DNA of 59,771 nucleotides from positions 1 through 59,771 of the forward strand of contig JAEKKI010000129.1 of the NCBI GenBank assembly GCA_019510485.1. The letters run 5' to 3'. Below, in pieces: positions 32,703 through 43,300 of the stretch. This DNA comes from Catenulisporales bacterium (GTDB lineage: Bacteria; Actinomycetota; Actinomycetes; Streptomycetales; Catenulisporaceae). Below the pieces are notes generated by a model, which saw only the letters and a list, made by a program, of their open reading frames with translations, was not told the origin of the DNA and ran no database searches. The position numbers and the translations under genes are program-made. The first letter of the stretch is position 1. Each line of letters starts with the position of its first letter.

Positions 32703-33650
32703 TCAGTCGCGGGTCAGCCTGGCCCGCAGGAAGTCGCACGCCTGACGCATCGCGGCCCGGCTGGGCGGGCTGTCGCGCAACGCGTTCAGCGCCACGAAAT
32801 CGTGGACGGTCCCCAAGAACCGCATCGCGGTCGCCTCTACTCCCGCTTCCTGTAAGCGCCGGGCGTACTGTTCGCCTTCGTCCCGCGCGACGTCGGCCTC
32901 GGCGGTGACGACCAGCGCCGCCGGCAAGCCCTCCAGGTCGCTCAAGCTCGCACACAGCGGTGACGCGGTGGGCTCGGTCCAGGAATCGGAGCCTCGCAGA
33001 TATTCCTGCCAATAACGGCGCAACGCCTTACGGGTCAACAGATAGCCGCTGGCGAACCGGTGCTGGGAGCCGCTGGCGCACCGGGCATCCAGGAGTGGAT
33101 AGAACAAAAGCTGGGCGGCGATGGGCGGACCGCCACGCTGCTTCGCCAGCATGGTGAGCGCCGTGGCCAAAGTCGCCCCCGCACAGTCGCCGGCCACCGC
33201 GATCCGGTCGGTGTCCAGCCCCAACGCGTCCCCCTGATCGAGAATCCACGTCAGCAGGGAATAACACTCCTCCAACGCCACCGGATACCGGGCCTCCGGC
33301 GTCCGGCTGTACTCCGGCACGACCGCCACCGCGCCCGTTTCGGCGACGAGTTCGCTGACCAGGCGCGCATGCGTCTGGACGTCGCCGAGCATCCACCTGC
33401 CGCCGTGCAGATAGAACAGTGTCGGAGGCGGTTCGCGGATGCCCGCGGGCCGGAAGATCCAGAACCCGACAAGGCCGGACGGCCCGACCGGGGCCACCCG
33501 GAACTCGGCCCGCACGTCGAAGTCCTCGATCCGGTCGGCCTGCGCTTCTCGGAGCGCCTGCCGGCCCGGTACCGGGTCCAGGTCGTCCATGGAAGGCGGC
33601 GTGGCGGACGCCGCGATGAGCTGTTCCACCACCGGGTCGAGGACGATCAC
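32703..33650 (-). CDS. HSL-type alpha/beta-hydrolase with Cys in place of the catalytic Ser
   Basis: A 315-residue paralogue of the esterase at 29490. The HGG motif is FYLHGGRWMLG, the acid Asp is in AEADVARDEGEQ and the His in LGTVHDFVALN. The nucleophile elbow reads AGDCAGATLA: the expected Ser is Cys156 (codon TGT at 33185-33183), one base change from Ser. The protein may be a thiol hydrolase, a transacylase or a non-catalytic ligand sensor. GTG 33650 begins nine bases after the stop of the large LuxR gene, so the two are probably co-transcribed. Confidence 0.88.
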   Translation of the reverse strand: MIVLDPVVEQLIAASATPPSMDDLDPVPGRQALREAQADRIEDFDVRAEFRVAPVGPSGLVGFWIFRPAGIREPPPTLFYLHGGRWMLGDVQTHARLVSELVAETGAVAVVPEYSRTPEARYPVALEECYSLLTWILDQGDALGLDTDRIAVAGDCAGATLATALTMLAKQRGGPPIAAQLLFYPLLDARCASGSQHRFASGYLLTRKALRRYWQEYLRGSDSWTEPTASPLCASLSDLEGLPAALVVTAEADVARDEGEQYARRLQEAGVEATAMRFLGTVHDFVALNALRDSPPSRAAMRQACDFLRARLTRD

Positions 33651-33659
33651 CGGTAGACC

Positions 33660-36320
33660 CTATCCACCCGCCACCAGATCACGCAGCTGATGGCGGCTGC
33701 TGATCCCCAGCTTGGGATAGACGTTGTAAAGGTGCGACCCGATCGTTCGGGGGGAGAGAAAGAGCTGTTCACCGATCTCGCGATTCGACAGGCCGCGGGC
33801 GGCCAGGTGGACGATCTGCTGCTGCTGGGTCGTCAGCCCGGCCAGTGTCGAGGCGGGCTCGGGGGCCGTGGCGATCCCGCTGGCGCGCAACTCGGCCCGG
33901 ATCGCCGACGCCAGCGCCGCGGCACCCAACCGCTCGGCGGCTTCGAGCGCGGCGGTGAGTTGCTCCCGGGCCTCCGAGACCCGCCGACCGCGGCGCAACC
34001 AGAGCGCGTAGCTCAGACGCGCCAGAGCGCGCTCCGGCGGCCACTGCTCACCGGCGGGGTTGACGAGGGCGAGCTGGAAGCTGTGCTCCGCGTCCGTTTC
34101 CGGATCGACGACCGCGGCTGCGTGATGTATCAGCAGTACCATGCGGACGCTCGGCCGCTCCCCTTGGAGCTCCCGGACCCGGGCCAGGACTCGGGCCGCG
34201 TCCTGCCGCCGGCCGACCCGCACAGCCGCTACGGCGAGTTCGGCGATGGCGTGCGGGGACAGGTGCGGATGCTCCGGATCGCCGTCGGGCGTGAACAGGC
34301 TTCGCAGCCAGCGGAAGGCCTCCGCCCAATCGCCCCGGGCCGCGGCGGCCAGCGCTCGGGCGCGGGCCAGGCGGACCAGGGTCGCGCCGCTCCCATCGCC
34401 GTTCCGGGCATCGCCGCCGTGGCCGCCGAGGTCTGTCTCGGTCAGCACAGCGTCGCCGCGCAGGGCGTCCAGGCTCTGCTTGAGCGCTCGCAAGTCGGCC
34501 ACGACCCGGGTCATCCCCAGCACGACCGCTTCCTCCACGGCCGTCTCGATCAGCGCCTCGGCTTCCGCCCAGCGCCCGGTGGCCAGCAGGGTGTCCGTCA
34601 GCGGGGCCAGGATCCAGGCCCGGATCCCGAAGGCCGAGCGGGCTCGCAGCTGGGCGTCCGCCTTGCGGTACTGCTCCAGACACGTCTCGGGTTCGTCGGC
34701 GTGATAGGCCAGCGCACCGATCGCGAGCCGACGGGCCAGACGGCCCGGGCTGTCGGGCAGGCCTGCGGAGCCGGGGTGGTCGAGTTTGCGCAAAAGCACG
34801 GCGGGCGAGGTGTGCGGGGCGCCGACGGATACGTAGGCGTGCAGCGCGTCGCGCACCTGCGGATCGCCGAGCAGCGTCAGCGGATCGCTTCCGGCGGCAC
34901 CGGTGAGGGCCTCGGCCCGAGCCAGCAGTTCGAGGGCGTACCGGCGATGCTCCGGCAGGCCGCTGTGGTCGGCGATGGCCGCGGCCGTGGTCGCTACCGC
35001 GAGCGCCGGCGAGCCGTCGGGTCCGATCGTCGCGTCCAGGGTTTCCCGCAGCAGCTCGAAAGCCTCCTCGGGATGGGACGCCGATGCCAGCGTGGCGGCC
35101 ACGACGCAGGCCGCGGCGCATCGCAGCACCGGGTCCTCGTTGTGGCGGGCGAAGTCCTCGTGCAGTGCTCGGACCCACTGCAGGTCGCCTACAGAACCGG
35201 CGGCGACGAGCGCTTCGGCCAGGTGCGCGGCACGATCGCCGCCGGCGAGCCCCGCGGCTTGTTCCAAGACGCGGGCGGCGGTGAAGGCGTCCGGGGTGCG
35301 CCGGGCCGCCGTGGTCAAGGCCCGCGCCACGTCTTCGTCGACACCCAGGGTCGCGGCGGCCAGATGCTGCGCGCGGCGTGCCGGGTCCCCGGCAGTGGCC
35401 GCGGCCAGATCCCGGTCGGCCTGGCCGCGCAGGTGCGCGGGTTGCCGGAGGGCGGCGGCGCGGCCGAGCGGATGCTGGAAGACGACGCGCCCGTCGCCGA
35501 CCGTGATCAGGCCCGCCAGCTCGGCGGGGGCCCACACGCCGAGGTCGTCGGTGGACAGCGCGGCCATGATGGCGGCCAGGTCCGCGCCCGGCAGCGCGGC
35601 CGCCGCGTAGAGCAGGGCCCGGCGGGTCCGCGGCGGCAGCGGGCTGATTCGCGCCTCGAATCCGTGACCCGCATGCGTCCCGCTGTCCCGGGACAGCTCC
35701 ACCAGCGCCGACGGATTGCCCTCGGCCTCGGCGAGGACCTCCAGCCGCCGGCGGCCGGTGGGCGCGCCGGGCTGGGTGTCCACCAGGGCCGCGGCCGATG
35801 CCCGGCTGAGCGGGCCCACGTGCAGGAGGTCCGCGTCCGGAGGCATCCCCGGAGGCGCACCGTCACCGCGCGCCGCGAACAGCAGCGTCACGTTCCTGCC
35901 GGTGCCGTGCCGGGCGAACCAGCACAACGCGGCCAGCGTCGGCGGGTCGCAGTCCTGGACGTCGTCGACGGTGATCAGGGTCCGGGCAGGTCCGTCGAGC
36001 CGGCTGAGGGACGCCCGCGCCGCGGCGATGCTCCGCAGTCTCGGGCCGACCTGTGCCGAACGCTCCGGGAACACGGCGGGGCCGGCGTCGAAGATCCGGT
36101 GCAGTGCCGCGAAGGGCACGTTCCGCTCGGCGATCCAGCACCGCGCCGACAGCACCTGGACGCCGTCGGCCGCGGCCCGCTCGCCGGCCGCACGGAGCAG
36201 CCGGGACTTGCCGACGCCCTCGGCACCGAGCAGCAGAACGATCCCCGAGGCCTCCGGGGCGCATCCGACGCGCCCCATGATCCACTCCAGCTCGGCTTCT
36301 CGCCCCACCGTCTCGATCAT
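33660..36320 (-). CDS. Large LuxR-type ATPase transcriptional regulator (LAL family)
   Basis: An 886-residue regulator. N-terminal AAA/STAND ATPase: Walker A LLLGAEGVGKSRLL (about residues 28-41), Walker B TLITVDDVQDCD (about 115-126). A roughly 500-residue helical TPR-like sensor region follows. The C-terminal LuxR HTH has QQQIVHLAARGLSNREIGEQ and LFLSPRTIGSHLYNVYPKLG. LAL proteins activate adjacent genes in response to small ligands. Divergent from a second LAL gene and followed nine bases later by the Cys-variant hydrolase, so it heads the long minus-strand run. Confidence 0.93.
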   Translation of the reverse strand: MIETVGREAELEWIMGRVGCAPEASGIVLLLGAEGVGKSRLLRAAGERAAADGVQVLSARCWIAERNVPFAALHRIFDAGPAVFPERSAQVGPRLRSIAAARASLSRLDGPARTLITVDDVQDCDPPTLAALCWFARHGTGRNVTLLFAARGDGAPPGMPPDADLLHVGPLSRASAAALVDTQPGAPTGRRRLEVLAEAEGNPSALVELSRDSGTHAGHGFEARISPLPPRTRRALLYAAAALPGADLAAIMAALSTDDLGVWAPAELAGLITVGDGRVVFQHPLGRAAALRQPAHLRGQADRDLAAATAGDPARRAQHLAAATLGVDEDVARALTTAARRTPDAFTAARVLEQAAGLAGGDRAAHLAEALVAAGSVGDLQWVRALHEDFARHNEDPVLRCAAACVVAATLASASHPEEAFELLRETLDATIGPDGSPALAVATTAAAIADHSGLPEHRRYALELLARAEALTGAAGSDPLTLLGDPQVRDALHAYVSVGAPHTSPAVLLRKLDHPGSAGLPDSPGRLARRLAIGALAYHADEPETCLEQYRKADAQLRARSAFGIRAWILAPLTDTLLATGRWAEAEALIETAVEEAVVLGMTRVVADLRALKQSLDALRGDAVLTETDLGGHGGDARNGDGSGATLVRLARARALAAAARGDWAEAFRWLRSLFTPDGDPEHPHLSPHAIAELAVAAVRVGRRQDAARVLARVRELQGERPSVRMVLLIHHAAAVVDPETDAEHSFQLALVNPAGEQWPPERALARLSYALWLRRGRRVSEAREQLTAALEAAERLGAAALASAIRAELRASGIATAPEPASTLAGLTTQQQQIVHLAARGLSNREIGEQLFLSPRTIGSHLYNVYPKLGISSRHQLRDLVAGG

Positions 36321-36417
36321 CGCCTCCGCGCTCCAGACTCGCTCTCGCTCCGCCGCCTTATGTTTGTGACCAGCCCGGATGATTCTGTCTGCCGTGGTGC
36401 ACCGTCAGCTTCTGTCA

Positions 36418-36431
36418 GATGACCGGTCATC
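36418..36431. promoter_or_regulatory. Palindrome between divergent LAL genes
   Basis: GATGACCGGTCATC is a perfect 14-bp palindrome about midway between the two divergent regulator genes (starts at 36320 and 36528). It is a candidate operator for one or both LAL proteins. Confidence 0.5.
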
Positions 36432-36527
36432 GACGCGAAGCCTGGGGGCTGTGGGTGTCCTCAAAGCGCCCGACCTGGCAAAATAGCCGCCACGGTCATG
36501 ATCCTGATCACGGAACAGAGGACCACG

Positions 36528-39353
36528 GTGCGCCCTACCGACAACTCGCCCGACCCCGGGATCCTCGGCCGGGCCGCTGAGCTGCGTCGCCTGGGCGAGT
36601 TGGTGGCCGGCGCCGTTCTCGGCGCCAGTGCCGGTGCCGGCCCGAACGTCCTGGTGCTCACCGGCGAGCCGGGAGTCGGCAAGAGCACCTTGGTCGAGTG
36701 GGCAGCCCGGCAGAGCCGGGTCCGCGGCTTACAGACACTGCGGGTGCGGGGCAGCGAGAACGAATCCGAACTCTGTTTCTCAGCCCTGCACCAGCTGCTG
36801 CGTCCCCTGCTGTCGGACCTCGAAGGACTTGCCGGACACGCGCGTGCGGCGCTGCTCGGCGCGCTCGGCATGGGGGCCTCGAACGTCGAGGCCGTGGATC
36901 CGCTGCACCTGCGCGTCGCGGTCACGGATCTGTTGTCCGGCGCCGCGGCACGACAGCCGCTCCTGCTCCTCGTGGACGACGTCCAGTGGGTCGACCGCGG
37001 GTCCCTGGACGTCCTGGCCTTCGTCGCCCGGCGGCTGGCCGGCGAGCCGATCGCGATGCTGGTCGCGGCGCGGGAGGACACGGTTCCGGAGCGCTTCTAC
37101 CGGGACTTCCCGCACCTGATCGCCGAACCGCTCGACCGTGCGACGGCGGGACTGCTCCTGGACGCGCAGCCCGAGCCGCCGCTGGGCCGGATCCGCGCCC
37201 AGATCCTGGAGCAGGCGGCGGGGATCCCGCTGGCCTTGATCGAGCTGACCCGCGCGGTCGCCAGGAAACACGACGCGGACCTCAACGCCGCCGAGCCGCT
37301 GCCGCTCACCAAGCGGCTGGAGAACCTGTTCGCCGCGGACCTTCCCGGTTTCCCGCCCCAGGCCCGCAAAGCCCTGCTTCTCCTGGCCGCCGGAGCCACT
37401 CAGTGGTCGGAGATCCTGCGGGCCGACCCGGACCTCGACGGCGATCAGGCGCTGCTTCCGGCCGAACGCGCCGGGCTGCTGCGGGTCGAGGCCGGTCACG
37501 TCGTTCTGCGCCACCCGATCGTGCGCTCGGCCATCTACCAGTCCGCGTCGTTCGGCGAACGGCGGCAGGCGCACCTCGCGCTGGCCGCGGTGTTCGCCAA
37601 GGAGCCCGACCGGCACGCCTGGCACCTGGCCGCCGCCGCGTTGGAACCGGACGAGGAGGTCGCCTCCGCGCTGGCCGACAGCGCCGAGCGCTCACAGAAA
37701 CGCGGCGGCCACGCCGCGGCGGCAGCGGCCCTGGAACGCGCGGCGCAGCTCACACCGGACTCCGAGCTGCGGGCGAAACGGCTGCTGGGGGCAGCGCAGT
37801 CCGCGATGTTCGCCGGGTATCCGCAATGGGTCGGCGATCTCGCGGCACAGGCCCTCGGCTTCACCCAGGACCCGGCGCTGCGGGCCCAGGCCGCGCTTTC
37901 CGGCGGGTGGGCCCTGGGCGTCACCCTGCGTCACGACGAAGCGCTGGCGCTCCTGCTGCCCGCCGCCGAGAGGTTGTCCGCCGACGCCCCCGCCGAGGCC
38001 TGCGCCGCTCTGGGCACGGCGGCGACCTCTGTCTACAACTCCGGGGACCCCTTATATCGGGCCGAGATGCAGCGCCTTTACGACCGGGTGGCAGCTGCCG
38101 CAAGCCCGATCGACCGGGCGTGGGCGGTGGCCGCCTGCTGGCCGCACACGCGGCGGCGCGAGGCGCTGGAGGTCTTGGAACGCGGCCTCGCGGACTCAGA
38201 AGAGCATTCGCTGCCGGCGCTGGTGACCCTGGGAGCCACCGCGTGGATCCTGGACGAGACCGACTCCGCAACCCGCCTGCTCAGCGGAGCCCTGGACCAC
38301 CTGCGCCGGATGAGTACCGCCGGTATGAACGCGACTGTCGCGCAGGCACTCGCGCTGGCGCAGTTCGAAAGCGGCTCGTGGGCGGACTCCCTGTCCAACG
38401 CCGAGGACGCGTTCCGGATGGCCGCCGAGGCCGGAGCCGATAACGTCACCGTGGGGTCGCGCATCCTGCAGGCCACTATCAAGGCTCTGCGAGGCGACCA
38501 TGAGGCGGCGCGAGCCCAGGCCCTGGAAGCGGTGCGCGACGTCGATCTGCGCAAGTCACGGAGCCTGCATGTGCGGTACCGCCACGCCCTGGGAACGGCC
38601 GCCTGGGTGGAAGGCGACCATGTCGCCGCCTATGAGCAGCTTCGCAGTGCTTTCACTCGCGACGACAAGCCCGGCCCGATCCATTACCACGCTTCCGTGT
38701 ACTACCTCGGCGACCTGGCCTCGGCCGCGGTGCGCGCCGGCCGCGCGGAGGACGCCCGCCGCGTGCTGAACGGTGTGGAACAGACGCTCGGACCCGAGCG
38801 TTCGCTGCGGGTCCGCATGATCTGGCACCGGGCGGCGGCCCTGCTCGACGACGGGGATGCCGACGCCGCGGAAGGTCACTTCCTCGCGGCGCTGGCGGAT
38901 CCGGCGTGTAACCGCTGGCCCTTCGAGCACGCGCTGGTCCAGCTCGACTACGGCGAATGGCTGCGGCGCCACCGGCGCTCGGCCGACGCCCGGCCGCTGT
39001 TGGCCACGGCTTCGGAGACCTTCCAGCGCCTCGGTGCTCCCCCGTGGTTCGACCGGGCCGCGGCCGAGCTGCGGGCGGCCGGTGGCCCGTCCGGCGGGGC
39101 GGCGCGGCCGGGTCCGGTCGTGGATCTGACGCCGCAGGAACGGGAGATCGCGGAGCTGGCCGCGCAGGGGCTCACCAACCGCGACATCGCGGCGCGGCTG
39201 TTCTTGTCGCCGCGTACTGTCGGGTATCACTTGCACAAGGTGTTTCCCAAGCTCGGGATCTCGGTCCGGGCTCAGCTTCGTGATGCGCTGACGCCGCATG
39301 CCGCGCATGTCTCGCACGACTCGCACGTCGAGCCGCCGCGTTCGTCCGACTGA
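36528..39353 (+). CDS. Large LuxR-type ATPase transcriptional regulator (LAL family)
   Basis: A 941-residue regulator with the same architecture as its divergent neighbour: Walker A VLTGEPGVGKSTLV (about residues 42-55), Walker B LLLVDDVQWVD (about 152-162), a long helical/TPR-like middle, and a C-terminal HTH (LTPQEREIAELAAQGLTNRD, then LFLSPRTVGYHLHKVFPKLG). GTG at 36528 has GAGG seven bases upstream; the ATG at 36498 has none. The two LAL proteins are alike in their last 60 residues but diverge strongly in the sensor, so they probably sense different ligands. Confidence 0.92.
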   Translation: MRPTDNSPDPGILGRAAELRRLGELVAGAVLGASAGAGPNVLVLTGEPGVGKSTLVEWAARQSRVRGLQTLRVRGSENESELCFSALHQLLRPLLSDLEGLAGHARAALLGALGMGASNVEAVDPLHLRVAVTDLLSGAAARQPLLLLVDDVQWVDRGSLDVLAFVARRLAGEPIAMLVAAREDTVPERFYRDFPHLIAEPLDRATAGLLLDAQPEPPLGRIRAQILEQAAGIPLALIELTRAVARKHDADLNAAEPLPLTKRLENLFAADLPGFPPQARKALLLLAAGATQWSEILRADPDLDGDQALLPAERAGLLRVEAGHVVLRHPIVRSAIYQSASFGERRQAHLALAAVFAKEPDRHAWHLAAAALEPDEEVASALADSAERSQKRGGHAAAAAALERAAQLTPDSELRAKRLLGAAQSAMFAGYPQWVGDLAAQALGFTQDPALRAQAALSGGWALGVTLRHDEALALLLPAAERLSADAPAEACAALGTAATSVYNSGDPLYRAEMQRLYDRVAAAASPIDRAWAVAACWPHTRRREALEVLERGLADSEEHSLPALVTLGATAWILDETDSATRLLSGALDHLRRMSTAGMNATVAQALALAQFESGSWADSLSNAEDAFRMAAEAGADNVTVGSRILQATIKALRGDHEAARAQALEAVRDVDLRKSRSLHVRYRHALGTAAWVEGDHVAAYEQLRSAFTRDDKPGPIHYHASVYYLGDLASAAVRAGRAEDARRVLNGVEQTLGPERSLRVRMIWHRAAALLDDGDADAAEGHFLAALADPACNRWPFEHALVQLDYGEWLRRHRRSADARPLLATASETFQRLGAPPWFDRAAAELRAAGGPSGGAARPGPVVDLTPQEREIAELAAQGLTNRDIAARLFLSPRTVGYHLHKVFPKLGISVRAQLRDALTPHAAHVSHDSHVEPPRSSD

Positions 39354-39363
39354 CGGCTCCGGG

Positions 39364-39395
39364 CGGCCCCGGCCCTCGCATCAGGACCGGGGCCG
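39364..39395. terminator. Bidirectional hairpin terminator
   Basis: A 9-bp stem, CGGCCCCGG / CCGGGGCCG, with a 14-nt loop lies between the convergent LAL and alpha/beta-hydrolase genes. Confidence 0.7.
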
Positions 39396-39406
39396 AGTCC
39401 GTCGGA

Positions 39407-40126
39407 TCAGCCGACGGCGCGAACCGCCTGCAGAATCAGCTCCGCGACGGTCTTGGGCTGCGAGACGGCGATCGCGTGCGACGCACCCTCGACCTCGACG
39501 ACGGTTGCACCGGCCCGCTGCGCGCCGAACCGCTCCACGTCCGGGTTGATGGCGTTGTCCGCGGCCGCCACCAGGGCCCAGGCCGGCTTGGTCTTCCACG
39601 CCGCCGCCGTCGCCTTCTCCTCGAACCCGGCGACGGCCAGCGCCCGCTGCGCCACCGCGAGCACCTTCGTCACATCCTCGGGAACATCGGCGGCGAACAC
39701 GGCCGGGAACGCTCCTGCGGCGATGGTGACCTCTCCAGCCGGTGCACCGTCCGGGCCCGGGTACGTCCACTCCTTGACATTGGCGGCCAGCGGGCTGTCG
39801 GGGAAGCTGCCCTGCAACTCCCCGAGGCTCTCCCCTTCCTCCAGGATGTATGCGGCGACGTAGACGAGCCCGACGACGTTCTCGGTCACGCCGGCGACCG
39901 TGATGACCGCACCGCCGTAGGAGTGCCCCACGAGCACGACCGGCCCGGCGATCTGGGCGGCCACCGAGGCCACGTACGCGGCGTCGGACGCCAGGCCGCG
40001 CAGCGGATTCGACGTCGCCAGCACCGGGACGCCGTGCGCCTGGAGCTCGGCGATGACCCCGGCCCAGCTGCCGGAGTCGGCGAACGCACCGTGGACGAGG
40101 ACGACGGTGGGAGTGGATTCAGTCAT
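39407..40126 (-). CDS. Alpha/beta-hydrolase (short esterase type)
   Basis: A 239-residue cytosolic hydrolase. LVHGAFADSGSWAGVI is the oxyanion region, VLVGHSYGGAVIT carries the catalytic Ser (about residue 68), an Asp occurs in AADNAINPD and the His in EGASHAIAVSQP. This layout matches many actinobacterial salicylate-esterase-like or methyl-ketone hydrolases. GGAG at suitable distance precedes the ATG at 40126. Single gene, divergent from the Rhs toxin. Confidence 0.88.
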   Translation of the reverse strand: MTESTPTVVLVHGAFADSGSWAGVIAELQAHGVPVLATSNPLRGLASDAAYVASVAAQIAGPVVLVGHSYGGAVITVAGVTENVVGLVYVAAYILEEGESLGELQGSFPDSPLAANVKEWTYPGPDGAPAGEVTIAAGAFPAVFAADVPEDVTKVLAVAQRALAVAGFEEKATAAAWKTKPAWALVAAADNAINPDVERFGAQRAGATVVEVEGASHAIAVSQPKTVAELILQAVRAVG

Positions 40127-40362
40127 GGCGGTTCTCCGTGGGTCGGATCGGATGGATGGCCCTGGGCGGCCACGCTAGGCAGTGATGGGCCACGGAAGCT
40201 GACCTCCGGCGCATGGGGCTGCGTCGAGAAGTGCACTCGTTGCGCGGGCCACGGAACCGGTCCTCGGGTAGGGACGCTTCGGTAGACTCCTCCACCGTTG
40301 TGTGGAGGGCCGGGGGCTGCTCGCGCGCGATGACGGTGGCGAACACGGGGAGGGCTTGACCG

Positions 40363-43300
40363 ATGGCACGTCCGAGCGGGTGGGACATCCTGGGCCTGGA
40401 CGGGGATCCGACGCCGGGGGTGGTGGAGTCGGTCACGGCGCTGGCGAAGCAGTTCCATGATTTCGCCGATGACGCCGAGCGGGCATGGCGGGATCTGAAC
40501 AGCTTCGGCGGTGACGCGGCGGCGTTGCAGTGGATAGGTCAGACGGCTGATGCCTTCAAGTCGAACTTCGGGCCGTTGCCGGGGCGGATGCAGAAGCTGT
40601 ACACGTCCTACCGCGAGGCCGGGGACGCGCTGGCGGCGTATGCGCCGAAGCTTCAGGCGGCGCAGAGCAAGGCTGATACCGCGCTGCGGCAGGCGCAGGA
40701 CGCGCACGCCGATGTGCAGCGGGCCACGACGGCGGCGAGCAGCGCCGCCACGGATCTGAAGACCGCACAGCAGGATCAGGCGGCGAATCCGAATCAGCAG
40801 GCCGTCGCTGACGCCAAGACCGCACATGACACCGCGCAGAAGAACTTGGACGCCGCGAAGGCTCAGCTGGACGCGTTGGCCAAGACCGCTCATGAGGCGT
40901 ACAACGACCGCATCGGCGCGGCCAAGGACTGCGCGAGAGCACTCCACCAGGCGCAGTCGGACGGAATCCACAACAAGCACTGGTGGGAGCACGTCGGGGA
41001 GATCCTGTCCGAATGGGGTGGCAAGATCGCCGAGATCGCCGGTGACCTGGCCCCTTTCCTGGATGTGCTCGCGCTGGCCACTTCCTGGATCCCGGGCGTG
41101 GACGTGGTCACCGCCGCCCTGGCCGAGGCCGACAACCTGATCGCGCTGGCCGGCACGGCGCTGAAGATCGTGGGCGACGGCATGCAAGGGCACTGGGGGG
41201 ATGCGCTGCTCGGCGCCGGCATGCTCGCTCTGACCTTCGTCGGCGGGCGCGCCCTGGGCAAGCTCGGCAAGGAGGCCGAGGGCGAAGCCGGCGCGCTGAG
41301 CAGCGCCGAGCGCAACGCCGAGGGGGACGTCGGCAAAGAAGTGCGCTCCGCGGAGGGCAACGAGGCGTCGGTGTGCAAGGACGACCCCATCGATGTGGTG
41401 TCCGGCCAGATGCTCACCGATGAGACCGACCTCAGCCTGCCGGGGGTCTTGCCGGTGGTGCTCCGTCGGGCCTACACATCCGGCTATCAGACCGGGCGCT
41501 TGTTCGGCCCCGGCTGGTCCTCCACCCTCGACCAACGCATATCGATCAACGCCGCGGGGATCCACTTCGCCGGCGACGACGGCCAGCAACTGGACTATCC
41601 CTCTCCGTCCGCGGACGAAGCGGTCCTGCCCCATCGTGGAGCCCGCTGGCCGCTCGTCTGGGATCGCCAGAGCGATGAGATCCGCATCACTGATCCGTGG
41701 TCGGGCCGCACCTGGTGGTTCGCCACGGTCCATCACCGCGAAGATGCCGGCCAGATCCGCGGCCTGACCGCGATCACCGACCGCAACGACAATCGGATCA
41801 ACGTTCTGCGGGACCCGGACGGCACTCCCGTGGCGGTCGAACACCCGGGGTACCGCGTCGCGATCGAAGCCATGCCGACCGCAACCGGCCCGCGTATCAG
41901 CGCGCTGCGGCTCGTGGACGGACCCGACAGCAGCATCCTCGTCAAGCAGTTCCGCTACGACGAACGCGGACGCATGTCAGGAGTCATCGACTCCTCCGGG
42001 CTCCCGCTCCGCTACGAATGGGACGACGCGGACCGCATCACCGCCTGGGTCGACCGGCTCGGCCACCGCTACGAGTACCACTACGACGATCTTGGGCGCG
42101 TCGTGCGTACCAGCGGCGACGGCGGATTCCTCTCGGGTTCGTTCGAATACGATCCGGCGAACCGCACGACCGTCCACACGAACTCGCTAGGTCAGACCAC
42201 GAAGTTCGTGTACGACGAGAACGGCCACATCGCGTCCGAGACAGACGCGCTCGGCAACACCTCGTACACCCGGCGCGATCGCCACGGCCGTCTGCTGTCC
42301 AGGGTCGACCCGCTCGGGAACCACCTGCGGTTCGACATCGATGACCGCGGCGACACGGTCCGGACGCACCGGCCCGACGGATCGGTGGTGGAGGCCGACT
42401 ACAACGAGTTCCATCAGGTGGTCGAAGCCCGGCTGCCGGATGGAACAGTGTGGCGGCGGCGCTTCGACGCACGCGGAAACCTGCTGTCCGTCGTCGATCC
42501 GACGGGAGCCAGGACGACCTACGACGTCGACTCCAACGGCGCGGTGGCGTCCGTGACCGACGCCGAGGACTCTGTCACCCGGGTCCAGGCGGACCGGGCG
42601 GGCCTGCCGGTCACCGCCGTCGATCCGCTCGGCGCCGTGACGCGCGTGGTCCGCGACGCGTTCGGAAGAGTCGTGACAGTGACGGACCCGCTGGGCTCCG
42701 TCACCGAATACCACTGGACGGTCGAGGGCAAGCCGCTGTTCCGAGTCGACCCCGACGGCTCACGCACCGGCTGGGAGTACGACGCCGAGGGCCAGGTGAT
42801 CTCAGCCGTCGACCCGCTGGGCGGGGTGACACGGTTCGAACCCGGGCCGTTCGGCCTGATCACCGCGCGCGTCGATCCGAACGGCCGGCGCTACGAATTC
42901 GACTACGACACCGATCTGAAGCTGCTCACCGTTCGCAACGCGGCCGGGGCTCACTGGCAATACGACTACGACGACGCCGGGCGCCTGATCGCCGAGCGCG
43001 ACTTCATCGGCCGCTCGCTGGCCTACGGCTACGACGCCGCCGGGCGCCTGGTCGAACGGACCAACGGCCTCGGCGAGCGCGTCGTGCTGGAACGGGACGC
43101 GAACGGACAAGTGGTGTCCCGCCGGACGCCCGCTGGGGACTTCGCATACTCCTACGACGCGGCCGGCCGGCTCGCCGCCGCCGCCGGCCCGGCCGGCACT
43201 GTGGAGTTCGTCCACGACGCCGCCGGGCGCGTGGTGAGCGAGACCGTCGACGGCCGGACGATCTCCTATCAGTACGACGCCGTGGGCCGCCGAGTGCGCC

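Noticed and set aside
40123-41844. Long minus-strand frame opposite the Rhs toxin N-terminus
   Set aside because: No domains, and it overlaps two well-supported genes on opposite strands; codon-bias shadow.
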